From: an uncultured Candidatus Poseidoniales archaeon
GTDB taxonomy: Archaea > Thermoplasmatota > Poseidoniia > Poseidoniales > Thalassarchaeaceae
Direction: 5' to 3'
Assembly (NCBI GenBank): GCA_905182515.1
Contig: CAJJBW010000001.1
Location: 82,275 to 146,274 of the forward strand
Length of the DNA: 64,000 bases
The notes beneath the pieces are model-generated. The model had not been told where the DNA came from. It worked only from the letters and a program-made list of their open reading frames with translations, and ran no database searches. How positions within the stretch are numbered: the first letter of the stretch is position 1; the number at the start of each line of letters is the position of its first letter. The translations under genes were made by a program, and so were the position numbers. Positions 37,101 to 45,122 of the stretch are shown piece by piece.

Positions 37101-39281
37101 TGGATGTGCATTATTTGTATGATTTAAACGTGTATAAACGATAGTCTCTCCTTGCGTTTCGTTATAATTATCCAACCATGCTAAGTGCACATTATCAAAG
37201 GAGTCTGTGATTATAGAAGGTAAATGAGAGTTGGCCCCAAATGGTCGATCTGGATCCAAACCAGCAAGTCCTTCTACTTCTGATATAGCGGCATCGGCTA
37301 TTTGTTTTATGCCAAAAGTTGGTAATCCTTCTGCTGCTCCATCCCATTCTGCTGATCCCCTTAATTTTAATCTAGTATAATATATTTCATAATTAACATC
37401 AATGTCAAAACCATAAGATCTTCCATCTTGCCATGCTAGATGGGTTAATCCAGAGGAATCTAAAGCAATTGCTGGATGTAAGCTATATGCATCATTTAAA
37501 GTAATTCTAGTATCATTTACGACTACTAAATGGCCATATCCTGAAATATCTTCAGATGGACCAAGATCTTCGGTATATGTGTTAGTACTAGAATCACTTT
37601 CAGTCCCAGAGTCTCCTTTAGTCCAACCTGGCCAAGGTCTGTCAATAAGTGAAAGTGGATCTAATACTGTCATATATATTTCTCGAGAATTATTTGTTGC
37701 CAAATAAACCATTGCTTCAACCATTATTTCCAGCTCTGTTGAGCTAGTTGACGAAGTAGGAAAACTATACATTTGGCCACCTGCATTTGTTAATCTTAGG
37801 TTATTACCGTTACAAGTTCTTGCATTTAAACCAGATCCGTTTGGACACTGTGCCATATCCATCATGTATGATCCAACATCAGTATCCGAACCAGCCCACA
37901 AAGGAGTGGGAATTACATCTGCTTCAACACAAGCATCATGAGATTGTGCTATACTTTGAGTATCGTCGTTATCTTGTGGCGTTCCACCATATGGTCCTTC
38001 ATCAGAAATTGGTATTACAATTTTTGTAGCATTTGGATTCCAATGATGATCTTTTTGTGTTGGTGGATTACCGGGAACGTTGCCATTAGCATCTTTCCAG
38101 GATAAGCATGCCCATGTAGCAGCAGGTCCCCAAAATTCACTAAAATAACCGCCATCAGCGGGTAAATCCACTGCAGCATTATTGTAAACTACTTCATCTA
38201 AGTACCTAATTCCGCCAGAATTATCGCTTGGAGATGATCCCAGTGGCGTATTTCTAGGTCCATTGCTACCTGATCCACCAGTTTGGTATGCATTTGCGCA
38301 AGCACCGCTTTGAGATGCTGCTGGCCAATTGCCACTTAATGCATATAATGTTTCGTAAACAGTCATATTTGCACTTTCAAGTAGTGGTTTTAATCCGGGG
38401 AAGGCCCCGCCGCTTGCAAAATTACCTCCATAAAATACAACGCACATATCGGCCCATTCAGTATTCATTGATCCTGATGTATCAATTGGAACGACCATCT
38501 CTACCTTACCACCTCGCGTATCATCCCATACAATTTGTACAAAGTTATCTACGTCTACTGCGATATCTGGGTGCCCTTTATGACCTAAAATAGGGGTTAA
38601 TAAAGTGCTGTCAATAGCTGTTAATGCTTCTCTAGAAACGTGATCTATTTCAAGCATTTTATAATATATTTGAGGTTGTTGATAAAATTTTCCCAGTGGT
38701 TCAAATGAATCTTCCCAAACTATATGGGCATCATTATTAGAATCTACATCGATAGCAGGATAATCTCTATTTTGAGGATTATTTGAAACTTCAAAATCAT
38801 CTACAATAGAAATTACTGAGTCTAAGGCCGCATCTCCACTTCTGTCATCTAAATATGGATCTAAGAGTGTATACATTATTGAATATTGTCCTGCTTTATC
38901 TGTCCAGACGATGTGGACTTTATCATCGTTATCAACAGTAATATCAGGATGCCATGCACGATGATTACCAGGGTTAGAAATTTGAGTAGCAGAGATTACG
39001 GTTTCTCCTCTAGGATCCTGCATCTGATAGAAGAGATGTTGGGTATTACGGCTGAAAACCAAATGTATGTTACCATTAGAATCCGCATCTATAGCCATTC
39101 CTCTATCATTGTGTGTACCGCTATTTACAATTTGTATTGCATCAGTAAGAACGACATCGCTTGCCTCTGCCTGTGGTATCTCTAATGCAGAAAAAAGGCT
39201 TAATACCATTATAAAAACCATAGTTATACTATTTCTAACCTTGATAGAATCTTGGCTTCGACTATGCTGATGCTCGTACAT
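34107..39281 (-). CDS. Giant surface protein: beta-propeller with inserted vWA, CARDB, C-terminal anchor
   Basis: About 1724 residues from ATG 39281 (TTG 39302 is also in frame). A basic start and hydrophobic run near 20-40 ending in QAEASD form a signal peptide. Residues about 50-800 carry repeated motifs of the form HIVWxD followed by IxYxxL (IHLVFSR, HIVWTDK, HIVWEDS, QIVWDDT, HLAWQDG, HLAWLDN, HLGWSDT), like propeller blades. Within the fourth blade sits a von Willebrand A domain with the MIDAS motif DTSGSMN (Asp267) and PISDEG near 427. Beta-sandwich repeats follow, then a CARDB-like domain near 1570-1660, a membrane helix near 1688-1710 and a short charged tail. Many N-x-S/T sequons are present. 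It is probably a glycosylated adhesion or envelope protein; the ligand is unknown. Confidence 0.88.
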   Translation of the reverse strand: MYEHQHSRSQDSIKVRNSITMVFIMVLSLFSALEIPQAEASDVVLTDAIQIVNSGTHNDRGMAIDADSNGNIHLVFSRNTQHLFYQMQDPRGETVISATQISNPGNHRAWHPDITVDNDDKVHIVWTDKAGQYSIMYTLLDPYLDDRSGDAALDSVISIVDDFEVSNNPQNRDYPAIDVDSNNDAHIVWEDSFEPLGKFYQQPQIYYKMLEIDHVSREALTAIDSTLLTPILGHKGHPDIAVDVDNFVQIVWDDTRGGKVEMVVPIDTSGSMNTEWADMCVVFYGGNFASGGAFPGLKPLLESANMTVYETLYALSGNWPAASQSGACANAYQTGGSGSNGPRNTPLGSSPSDNSGGIRYLDEVVYNNAAVDLPADGGYFSEFWGPAATWACLSWKDANGNVPGNPPTQKDHHWNPNATKIVIPISDEGPYGGTPQDNDDTQSIAQSHDACVEADVIPTPLWAGSDTDVGSYMMDMAQCPNGSGLNARTCNGNNLRLTNAGGQMYSFPTSSTSSTELEIMVEAMVYLATNNSREIYMTVLDPLSLIDRPWPGWTKGDSGTESDSSTNTYTEDLGPSEDISGYGHLVVVNDTRITLNDAYSLHPAIALDSSGLTHLAWQDGRSYGFDIDVNYEIYYTRLKLRGSAEWDGAAEGLPTFGIKQIADAAISEVEGLAGLDPDRPFGANSHLPSIITDSFDNVHLAWLDNYNETQGETIVYTRLNHTNNAHPDGFPLNSIASSIFDPWTIIPVTTWQSDKLGPNSPATPDLGQTPAFSNDLGSGAHLGWSDTNKCSEETNAGKYTLCYVHVLTGLVDISLACDEKVIANPNLEGHPYDCPADAETFYHTIYPGELTTYNMTIANPTPGPAELVQDTFTVTMQGVPTNWSATLFYATNNTPIFDSTPFHLDGGEVVPIYMRLRAPTIYQAKQDELAQVTISAISYKDPAIRNERITLTLMDVVHGIELDTSHFQVDIEQGRSAVFSVSIKNTGNVFDTFAFYDPSTLEGQNEWALPFGWGIDFPTSISLDPLQSVTKNLQVSVPSSQEPGTFVIYLKGWSTGEPVLSVDRGTYDILELWINVSTRSTGNIVFSMGDTTQYVLPGECAEFDIEVTKHFTPGYLVFTLPGAPDEKPSNWTEETWRYDHWTVDLDFTNAPGGNGPADDAPRYWAQINTPYTVTAIMCAPYNATAGLGDSITVRSYLEGQPKIRDSVVILTNIIQRYDLDGTVSENILDLYPGQPYQMDTNIENLGNGPDRFDMTIESIIDSQGNSHVWDIEIPRILFGELDRDEIGEYPIIINVPDKTLAGQYTITFNIYSEEEYQGTRLRDTISLNINIIEFHDMRISLDPAVESKIKTTAPSRIVRFTLNVTNFGNVADQPTLHNHTIDAAGGWGIMPGMNTLSNWEIQFALLEGFNTEYPVESLCIGQSPNFLTLADPIPTEGCYLSAQTGALTLPIMEAYTTLQIVVIVSIAPDAALQNREIGIKALSMHGSSENEGDHDETPGWEDSCTLDSNKDGLPDNFSPDCDTNEQILELRLRAPDLEILEVIIGSKKGNIGEMLSVSVKIVNRGNAHATDVNVILCKDQSISDIKKNGCDEKNIVYTQLIKAIMPIGDGGLENPDPITLLYTVTAGNHDVVVVVDSGNDIVETDETNNIMKIPGGEMSSNLGFGDVVIDVVARYSVPTIILGATFSLVGVAGFVMYGRRIEALQSFAEKTSLMSKPDEDDIRF

Positions 39282-39342
39282 TAGTCTTTTCACATTTTTC
39301 AAATACTTAACTCAACCCCCTTATGGTCACTTCTAATAAAAA

Positions 39343-39351
39343 TATTATAAA
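39343..39351 (-). promoter_or_regulatory. Candidate TATA box for the giant surface protein
   Basis: On the minus strand TTTATAATA lies about 62 bases before ATG 39281, within a short gap between two genes on the same strand. It is a good match to the archaeal TATA consensus and implies the large gene has its own promoter. Confidence 0.4.
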
Positions 39352-39357
39352 TGTTGG

Positions 39358-39981
39358 TTATATCCACTCAGATGGGTCAAAATCTTTACCGAAGCCACCT
39401 GTTTCATCGGTATCAATTTGAGTAGTTTTTGATTCTTGAATACTTGTTTTCTTAGATTTTTTTGCAATCCAATCATCGACTGGCCCTGGTTTTCCAGTTC
39501 CCGAACCATATCCATATTTTATTTGATGAATTAGAGACAGTTTTGTCAACCATAATTTTCTCATAGTGTGCATAAATTCATTCTGAGTTAAACCATCGAA
39601 CCAAATTGGACGTGATAAATTAAACGCTTGAAGTGGGCCGGAATCCTTATCTTTTTTGTGACCAATATGTAATACCCAATCTAAATCACTAGTTGTTAAA
39701 TCAATTCTAATATTATGAAGCCAATTTTCCCAATCTTCTGATTCCTGCTTTGATTGATCGGTCATTAATTTTTGCTGCCCTATATCAACTCTAGTTATGG
39801 AATATATCAGTACTAGATTCCTATTTTTTGGAACAACTATGTTGAACATGTGTCCTTGTCGAGTAGGAGGATATTTGCAATGTAAATGAATAAGCGCTTG
39901 GGGGTCTTGAACTTCTTTGAATTCTAATCGTTCACTTTTAAGCCAATTCTTTATAGAATTGATTGCATCTTGTGACTCCAC
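39358..39981 (-). CDS. DUF2299-like protein
   Basis: 207 residues from GTG 39981. The first 140 residues look like the small alpha/beta fold of DUF2299-type proteins: an amphipathic helix (SIKNWLKSERLEF), strand pairs (ALIHLHCKY, FNIVVPKNRNLVLIYSI) and a helical segment WENWLHNIRIDLTTSD followed by WVLHIGH. The C-terminal 50 residues are low complexity, Lys/Thr/Asp-rich and probably disordered. There are no catalytic residues that I can point to. It is the downstream neighbour of the acyltransferase gene with 22 bases between them, so shared transcription is likely. Confidence 0.55.
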   Translation of the reverse strand: MESQDAINSIKNWLKSERLEFKEVQDPQALIHLHCKYPPTRQGHMFNIVVPKNRNLVLIYSITRVDIGQQKLMTDQSKQESEDWENWLHNIRIDLTTSDLDWVLHIGHKKDKDSGPLQAFNLSRPIWFDGLTQNEFMHTMRKLWLTKLSLIHQIKYGYGSGTGKPGPVDDWIAKKSKKTSIQESKTTQIDTDETGGFGKDFDPSEWI

Positions 39982-40003
39982 AATACACTAAGGGTAGGGG
40001 GGG

Positions 40004-41506
40004 CTATTTTAGTGCGTCTAACATTGGCTCTAAATTCTCTAATAAATTTTTTAATTTATCCGCATTTGTAGATTTAGTTAGGATTTTACAGCGCCTAGAA
40101 GTTTGATAATCTGACCAAAAATCATATCCATATAAAAATACGATATTTGAAGTGTGATAAATAACCATTGATATAAATAAGTATAAAGGAAATATAAAAA
40201 ATGAAATTGGAAATATCATTTCGCTAATTATTAGAAAACTGATTAGAGACAATATAGGCCAAAATATTAACGGCGAAATTAACGATGCTAGCATATGATA
40301 AGTGGTTCTAGCATCAATTCCTTCATCTGTATTATTTCCCAAATACCAAGCTAAAAAAATCTGTATTCCAGTTGAATAGATGGTTATAGGAGAACACAAT
40401 AACATGATTGCTAATCCTAAAAATCCCTTTATGTAATTTGATTCTGATTTGATGGACAAATCTGATTTGATTACACGCCCATCCAAATCATAAGAATGGA
40501 GTATTTCTGCTGCTAATTTTGCATGTTCAACCATCTCGTCGGAATCAAAGGATCGTGTTTTATCTCTTATGGCCCTAGTAGCATGAACTTCTTCTTTGTA
40601 TGATTTAAGATTTATATTATTAATTTTAGCAGTCAAATGGGCCAATAACTGCCATGACCTGTAGGTTTGCCAATTTGGTGCATCTCTTGAAATATAAGCA
40701 AGTTTATCTGATAATTCATCTCTTAATTGTATAACTAAACCTTCTGGAGGTTCGACCCATGTCCCTTGCATTAATTTTTCTCTTTGTTCTTTATTTGGGT
40801 TATATGGGACCGAAATTGGTTCAATTTGTTCAACGTATAAATCAGTTCTAAACCAATAATGAACTCTAAAATGTAATCCTATTGGCTGAAATACTGGAGG
40901 AGGGATATTGCGTTCTTTGGATATAGATGCCGCATTTATTGCAGAACGCATAGAACCCGTCCTCAAATGGCGTAATCTGGAGTCTTGATGACCTGTGCCT
41001 TCAGGCATAATAATTGCACGATAACCTCCTGATAAAGCATGGGAAACCGTTAGCATACTTCGTTCGTTTAATTTTTGGGCAAATTTTATTTCGGCTATTC
41101 CTTCTATTTGTTCTGCTTTCCTAATAACAGGCTGGGAGCCAATTCTTCTAGCAATCCAGCTAATAACTGGAACAGAGGTAGTTAAATCATGTCTCCCTAA
41201 CGTTACCATTCTCTGTTTTGGATGGCTTAACGTAATTGCTATTGGATCAACTAATCCATTTACATGCGTAGCAACACAAAGCCTCCCTCCATCTGTAGGA
41301 TATGGTTTTTCTACTTCTTTTTTACGAAATAAATATGACCAAGGAAACATAAGTAGGATGATGAGAAATTTCCAAAACCAAGGAGAACTGGGATGAGATC
41401 CGTCATGAGCCCAAGGGACGCTTTCTAATTTACGTATATTGATTTTTTTAGCCCTTTTAGATAATTCTACGGCTACATCTCTTGGTACATTGGAGCCATC
41501 TTCCAT
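40004..41506 (-). CDS. PlsC-type acyltransferase with C-terminal membrane helices
   Basis: 500 residues. The N-terminal half is a glycerolipid acyltransferase domain: ATHVNGLVDPIAI near residues 85-97 (the His-x5-Asp form seen in glycerol-3-phosphate acyltransferase-like proteins), LGRHDL, RIGSQPVIRKAE and the acceptor-binding IIMPEGTGHQDSRL near 168-181. The C-terminal half has three or four hydrophobic segments between about 360 and 460. A hydrophobic segment near 45-60 may also enter the membrane. Archaeal membrane lipids are ether-linked and do not need PlsC, so the substrate is an open question: ester lipids, lipoproteins or another alcohol. It is transcribed with the HIT-protein gene on one side and the DUF2299-like gene on the other. 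Confidence 0.85.
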   Translation of the reverse strand: MEDGSNVPRDVAVELSKRAKKINIRKLESVPWAHDGSHPSSPWFWKFLIILLMFPWSYLFRKKEVEKPYPTDGGRLCVATHVNGLVDPIAITLSHPKQRMVTLGRHDLTTSVPVISWIARRIGSQPVIRKAEQIEGIAEIKFAQKLNERSMLTVSHALSGGYRAIIMPEGTGHQDSRLRHLRTGSMRSAINAASISKERNIPPPVFQPIGLHFRVHYWFRTDLYVEQIEPISVPYNPNKEQREKLMQGTWVEPPEGLVIQLRDELSDKLAYISRDAPNWQTYRSWQLLAHLTAKINNINLKSYKEEVHATRAIRDKTRSFDSDEMVEHAKLAAEILHSYDLDGRVIKSDLSIKSESNYIKGFLGLAIMLLCSPITIYSTGIQIFLAWYLGNNTDEGIDARTTYHMLASLISPLIFWPILSLISFLIISEMIFPISFFIFPLYLFISMVIYHTSNIVFLYGYDFWSDYQTSRRCKILTKSTNADKLKNLLENLEPMLDALK

Positions 41507-41542
41507 GGTGGCCTCAAGAGGAGTTAGATTTAGACTATGACG

Positions 41543-41965
41543 TCAATTAGAAAGTAATTTAGATAATCTATCTGCCATTATAGTTGCTTCATCATGGTTA
41601 ATTGGACTAGATTTGAACGGATACTGTAAACCTCGTCCATCATCGAATTTTGGTATAATATGAAAATGAACATGGAAGACTGTCTGGAATGCATTAATGC
41701 CATTATTTTGAATTATATTAAACTCTTTAGCACCTACAACTTTCAAAATTGCATTGGATATCCTAGGTAAAACCCTACCTATTGCAGCAGCTGAGTCATC
41801 TGATAGTTTATCCAAAGTTGATGCTTTTTCTTTTGGTATTACTAGAGTATGTCCCGGACTAAAGGGATTTATGTCTAAAAATGCTAATACTAAATTATCT
41901 TCATATATTTTATGACAAGGTATTTTATTATCTAAAATCAAAGAAAATATAGTTTCTTCAGACAC
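41543..41965 (-). CDS. HIT-family nucleotide hydrolase/transferase
   Basis: Histidine-triad protein of 140 residues starting at GTG 41965. Seen: SLILDNKIPCHKIYEDN near the N-terminus, LAFLDINPFSPGHTLVIPK near 28-46, NIIQNNG near 83 and the triad HVHFHIIP near 97-104. The Hint-like layout suggests hydrolysis of adenosine phosphoramidates or similar AMP conjugates. It is of normal length. It stands between the flavoprotein and the acyltransferase genes on the same strand with gaps of 17 and 36 bases, so it probably belongs to the same transcript. Confidence 0.93.
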   Translation of the reverse strand: MSEETIFSLILDNKIPCHKIYEDNLVLAFLDINPFSPGHTLVIPKEKASTLDKLSDDSAAAIGRVLPRISNAILKVVGAKEFNIIQNNGINAFQTVFHVHFHIIPKFDDGRGLQYPFKSSPINHDEATIMADRLSKLLSN

Positions 41966-41982
41966 AGACTATCCTCAAAATA

Positions 41983-43404
41983 TTATTTTACCATTTGATC
42001 TAATAATGCAATCAATCCTTTTATTTGTAAAGCTGTGCTAAGTTCCGTGTTCATAACCTTTGATTTGTCTGTTAATTTAATGCCATTTTTCTTAATTTCG
42101 GAAAGTGTTTTTGATACTGAATTGATAGTAGCCTCATTATTATTATCTTGTAAATTATTTATTAATATCATCAGATTTGAACAAATTTGGCCAACAGATT
42201 TGCCTGTATCTTTATGCAAGTTTTTAATATCATTAAAGGTTTTATTTTGTTCTTGTAGAATTAGGCTTGAGTTAGCAAATTCTTGATCTAAGGCCCAGTG
42301 TGATGCTTCTTTCCCTGCTACTTGGCCAGTAAATAAATCCTCTAAAAGAATATTGCCAGATAAAATCCCTTCACCATGCATTCCTGTGTTAGAAGACCTT
42401 CCTGCAGCATACAATCCTGTAAACCACATCTTACCATCATCGAAAATAACTCTACCTTTTTTATCAATTGGGATACCCCCGGTTGTAATAATTCCTGCGC
42501 TAATAGGTATAACATCAGTCTCAATATTCAGGCCTGTACGATTTTTTATTGTAGACAATATATTAGAAAACCATATTTTCGAATCGTTATTCAGTTCTCT
42601 GAGATCAAGGATGCAGGTTTCTTCATTCACATCAAATGGTTCGGCTTCATCTCCATTCGCTTTTCTTATCCTCCCTCCTTCGCTAAGCAATTCTATTGGC
42701 ATATGTATGTTTGTTCCTTTAATAATTAAAGGATGGTTTGAGAAATTTGACATGCCAACGAGAGGAATGTCGGATTTTGCAGCCAATGCTGCACCAGTTC
42801 CTGCACCTTCCACCGGTGTAGACCATAGTCCCTCATATCCTTCAGTTGCAAGGATAATGCTTTTTGCTTGAATTGAGTTGACTTCTCCAGTTAATATATC
42901 TAAAACATTTAACCCTCGTATTTGCTTATTATCAGATACTAAAGAAATTGCTAAGTTATCATATTTACGTGTTATTTTACGCTTAATTACTTGCTCTTCT
43001 AATATTCTTGTGATTTCTCTAATTGTTGAGTCTCCGCATCCTGTCAGTCTTGGTTTAGAATGGCCGGGAGTTTTCGACATATGAGGTAATCCTTCTTCTC
43101 CTCGTCGAAAGACCAAGCCCCATCTTTCTAATTCTGAAACGATAGATACAGCCTCTCCACATATTCTTGCAACTACAACATTATCTGTAGTATCTCCGCC
43201 TGTAATTATTGTATCCTCACGATGAGATATAGAATTGATTTCGCCTAAGCTTGCAGCAATGCCTGCCAATGAAGGCGCGCCTTGTCTAGATCCTATGCCT
43301 GCGCTATCAATTAATATCGTGGTTGCACCACCATCTGCAGATGCTATAGCAGCACGAAGAGCGGCCGGTCCGGCACCTACAACAACTACTTCCCATGACT
43401 CCAT
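41983..43404 (-). CDS. FAD-binding protein of the fumarate reductase/aspartate oxidase fold, atypical active site
   Basis: Flavoprotein of about 473 residues. Seen: the FAD motif VVVVGAGPAALRAAIASADGG near 5-25, SIILATEGYEG near 183, a NHPLIIKG segment in the place of the FQFHPT motif, LLSEGGRIRKANG, ITTGGIPIDKKGRV near 305 and GLYAAGRSSNTGMHGEGIL near 330-350. However the His-Tyr of PxxHYxMGG reads Ala-Gly (PISAGIITTGG), and the Arg of the HGANRLG motif is Leu-like (HGEGILSG). Both normally bind the dicarboxylate. So it is neither a standard SdhA nor a standard NadB, though NadB would fit with the nadC-like gene at 2152. The start chosen is ATG 43404; GTG 43419 is in frame. Confidence 0.75.
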   Translation of the reverse strand: MESWEVVVVGAGPAALRAAIASADGGATTILIDSAGIGSRQGAPSLAGIAASLGEINSISHREDTIITGGDTTDNVVVARICGEAVSIVSELERWGLVFRRGEEGLPHMSKTPGHSKPRLTGCGDSTIREITRILEEQVIKRKITRKYDNLAISLVSDNKQIRGLNVLDILTGEVNSIQAKSIILATEGYEGLWSTPVEGAGTGAALAAKSDIPLVGMSNFSNHPLIIKGTNIHMPIELLSEGGRIRKANGDEAEPFDVNEETCILDLRELNNDSKIWFSNILSTIKNRTGLNIETDVIPISAGIITTGGIPIDKKGRVIFDDGKMWFTGLYAAGRSSNTGMHGEGILSGNILLEDLFTGQVAGKEASHWALDQEFANSSLILQEQNKTFNDIKNLHKDTGKSVGQICSNLMILINNLQDNNNEATINSVSKTLSEIKKNGIKLTDKSKVMNTELSTALQIKGLIALLDQMVK

Positions 43405-43468
43405 GCCCTTGCCAAACACAATAATGTCATGAACATGACGCTTAAAAAGGGTCTAATTTAGTATTAAT

Positions 43469-44950
43469 TTACTCTGCGAAACTAAGTGCTAATTTTCTTA
43501 CAGATGCTGCTGCATCAATCATCTTATAACCTGCACTTTCAGCATGTGCACCAGCAGAAATAGATGTATGTAAAACGGTGCTCAATAATGTTTCGCCCGA
43601 TGCCAGATTTAAATTAATTTGTACCGGACGGCTTCCAGAAACCGTATTTGGCCAAGCTAGACCAACCCATAAAGTAACACAGGAATTTAATTTTTCAGTT
43701 AATGCATTAACGATATCTTCTCCCTCAATGCCGAGTGCTACTGCAGATTTCAAACGTTTTGAAGATGGAGATTGTAATCTTATTATTTGAGAAGTTGGTT
43801 CTCCTTCTGCTGATATTATTTCAATTTCTATTGTTTGATTTCTACCTGAAAAATTGTGTACCATTGCTATAACATCAGTCTGACCCTCCGATGCTACAGG
43901 AGGTATTTCTAAATCCATTCTCCACTTATCCTCAATTATTGAGCTATGTCCTCTTTGAACATCACCGACTAACCTATCAATTACTCTAAAAAAAGATGGT
44001 TGCCAGCTTTTTGTATGTTGCAACAGTATTTGTAATGATTCTAAATTAAATTTATTATCTGATTTCAAATAATCAGTTGCAGATACCTTGAATACCCTAT
44101 TAATTTCTCTAAACATTCTATCTCGATCAAGTAATTTTAACGAATTGAGGTGAAGTATTCTCAATAAATATTCAACTGCTTCTTCAGGGTTTGTGTGCCT
44201 TCGAACTTTTTTTTCCAATGACTTAATCCATTCTTCAAAGTATGATGCTGTTTCAGGGTCTAAATGGGCAACCAATATCTCAGTAATCACTTTTTCAAGT
44301 GCACTGTGGTGTAATGTGGGTGCATGCAATGATAATAGTGGAAATAAATTATCCCGCATTGGTATCTCTCCTGAATCCAATGAAATTGATAACAATAAGC
44401 AAAAAATACCCAATACTATTGCTGCGCCAACTATTATTGAACCTAATATTGCACCTGTTTGAAAAGAAGTAATAAAATATAATAAAATTGCACTGACCAT
44501 GGTAGATGCTAGTCTTGTTGTTTCTAACACCCTTCTCTCTCTGAGAGTATTTAGGATACGTTCGGTTCCTGGGATTGAATTTATTGATTTCTTATTATCT
44601 GTGGTTTTCAACTGAAGTCTATCTCTTGCGGACATTTGAGCAAAGATAATCGCAAAAAAACTAGGTATTAACAATAAAAATAATAATATAAATAAAAAAA
44701 TGCAAATTTTAATACTCGTATATTTTAACTCAAAGTAACTGAATGTTAAATATATTGGAGTTAAAAGTGCTAAAAGAATACGAAATTGTTGTAAAATTTG
44801 ATAAGAAGCAATTTTTGTCCATAGTTTCCTTCCAGTATCTCTTGCCTTGACTCGACGATATAAAGAGTTTTTATTTCCTGATCCATAAGTACTACCAATC
44901 CCATAAGGTGTAGGTAGTTCCTGAGGCTTATTCACATGTCTCCGACCCAT
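43469..44950 (-). CDS. Membrane protein with large cytoplasmic domain, unknown function
   Basis: Not recognised. About 493 residues from ATG 44950 (an upstream in-frame ATG at 44983 is possible). The N-terminal 45 residues are polar and Gly/Arg-rich. Hydrophobic segments lie near 60-78, 80-105, and as a pair near 145-190. Residues from about 200 to the end are soluble: a helical section (YFEEWIKSLEKKVRRHTNPEEAVEYLL) followed by a beta-rich module (DVIAMVHNFSGRNQTIEIEII). No catalytic motif was found. It lies between the flavoprotein gene and the tRNA-Arg gene, with little space either side. Confidence 0.65.
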   Translation of the reverse strand: MGRRHVNKPQELPTPYGIGSTYGSGNKNSLYRRVKARDTGRKLWTKIASYQILQQFRILLALLTPIYLTFSYFELKYTSIKICIFLFILLFLLLIPSFFAIIFAQMSARDRLQLKTTDNKKSINSIPGTERILNTLRERRVLETTRLASTMVSAILLYFITSFQTGAILGSIIVGAAIVLGIFCLLLSISLDSGEIPMRDNLFPLLSLHAPTLHHSALEKVITEILVAHLDPETASYFEEWIKSLEKKVRRHTNPEEAVEYLLRILHLNSLKLLDRDRMFREINRVFKVSATDYLKSDNKFNLESLQILLQHTKSWQPSFFRVIDRLVGDVQRGHSSIIEDKWRMDLEIPPVASEGQTDVIAMVHNFSGRNQTIEIEIISAEGEPTSQIIRLQSPSSKRLKSAVALGIEGEDIVNALTEKLNSCVTLWVGLAWPNTVSGSRPVQINLNLASGETLLSTVLHTSISAGAHAESAGYKMIDAAASVRKLALSFAE

Positions 44951-45040
44951 GTTTAATCCTTGATGGCATCGGCGATTTAACAAGAATATCCTTCTTTCAT
45001 CAACAATACCTTTCTTGAAGCATGTCCTCTCGCGAGGGTT

Positions 45041-45117
45041 GGGCGATTAGTGTAGTCTGGATATCACCTTGGCCTCCTAAGCCGAGAACCCGGGTTCAAA
45101 TCCTGGATCGCCCGCCA
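45041..45117 (+). tRNA. tRNA-Arg (anticodon CCU)
   Basis: A full cloverleaf is seen: acceptor GGGCGAT pairs perfectly with ATCGCCC, discriminator G and an encoded CCA (45115-45117). The anticodon stem TTGGC/GCCGA encloses loop CTCCTAA, anticodon CCT at 45076-45078, reading AGG. The T stem CCGGG/CCTGG encloses TTCAAAT. No intron is present. It is transcribed toward uvrA, whose stop codon lies six bases beyond the CCA on the opposite strand. Confidence 0.95.
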
Positions 45118-45122
45118 TCATT

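Noticed and set aside
42353-42871. Plus-strand frame of 172 codons opposite the flavoprotein
   Set aside because: Antisense to the FAD protein; composition is typical of a mirror frame.
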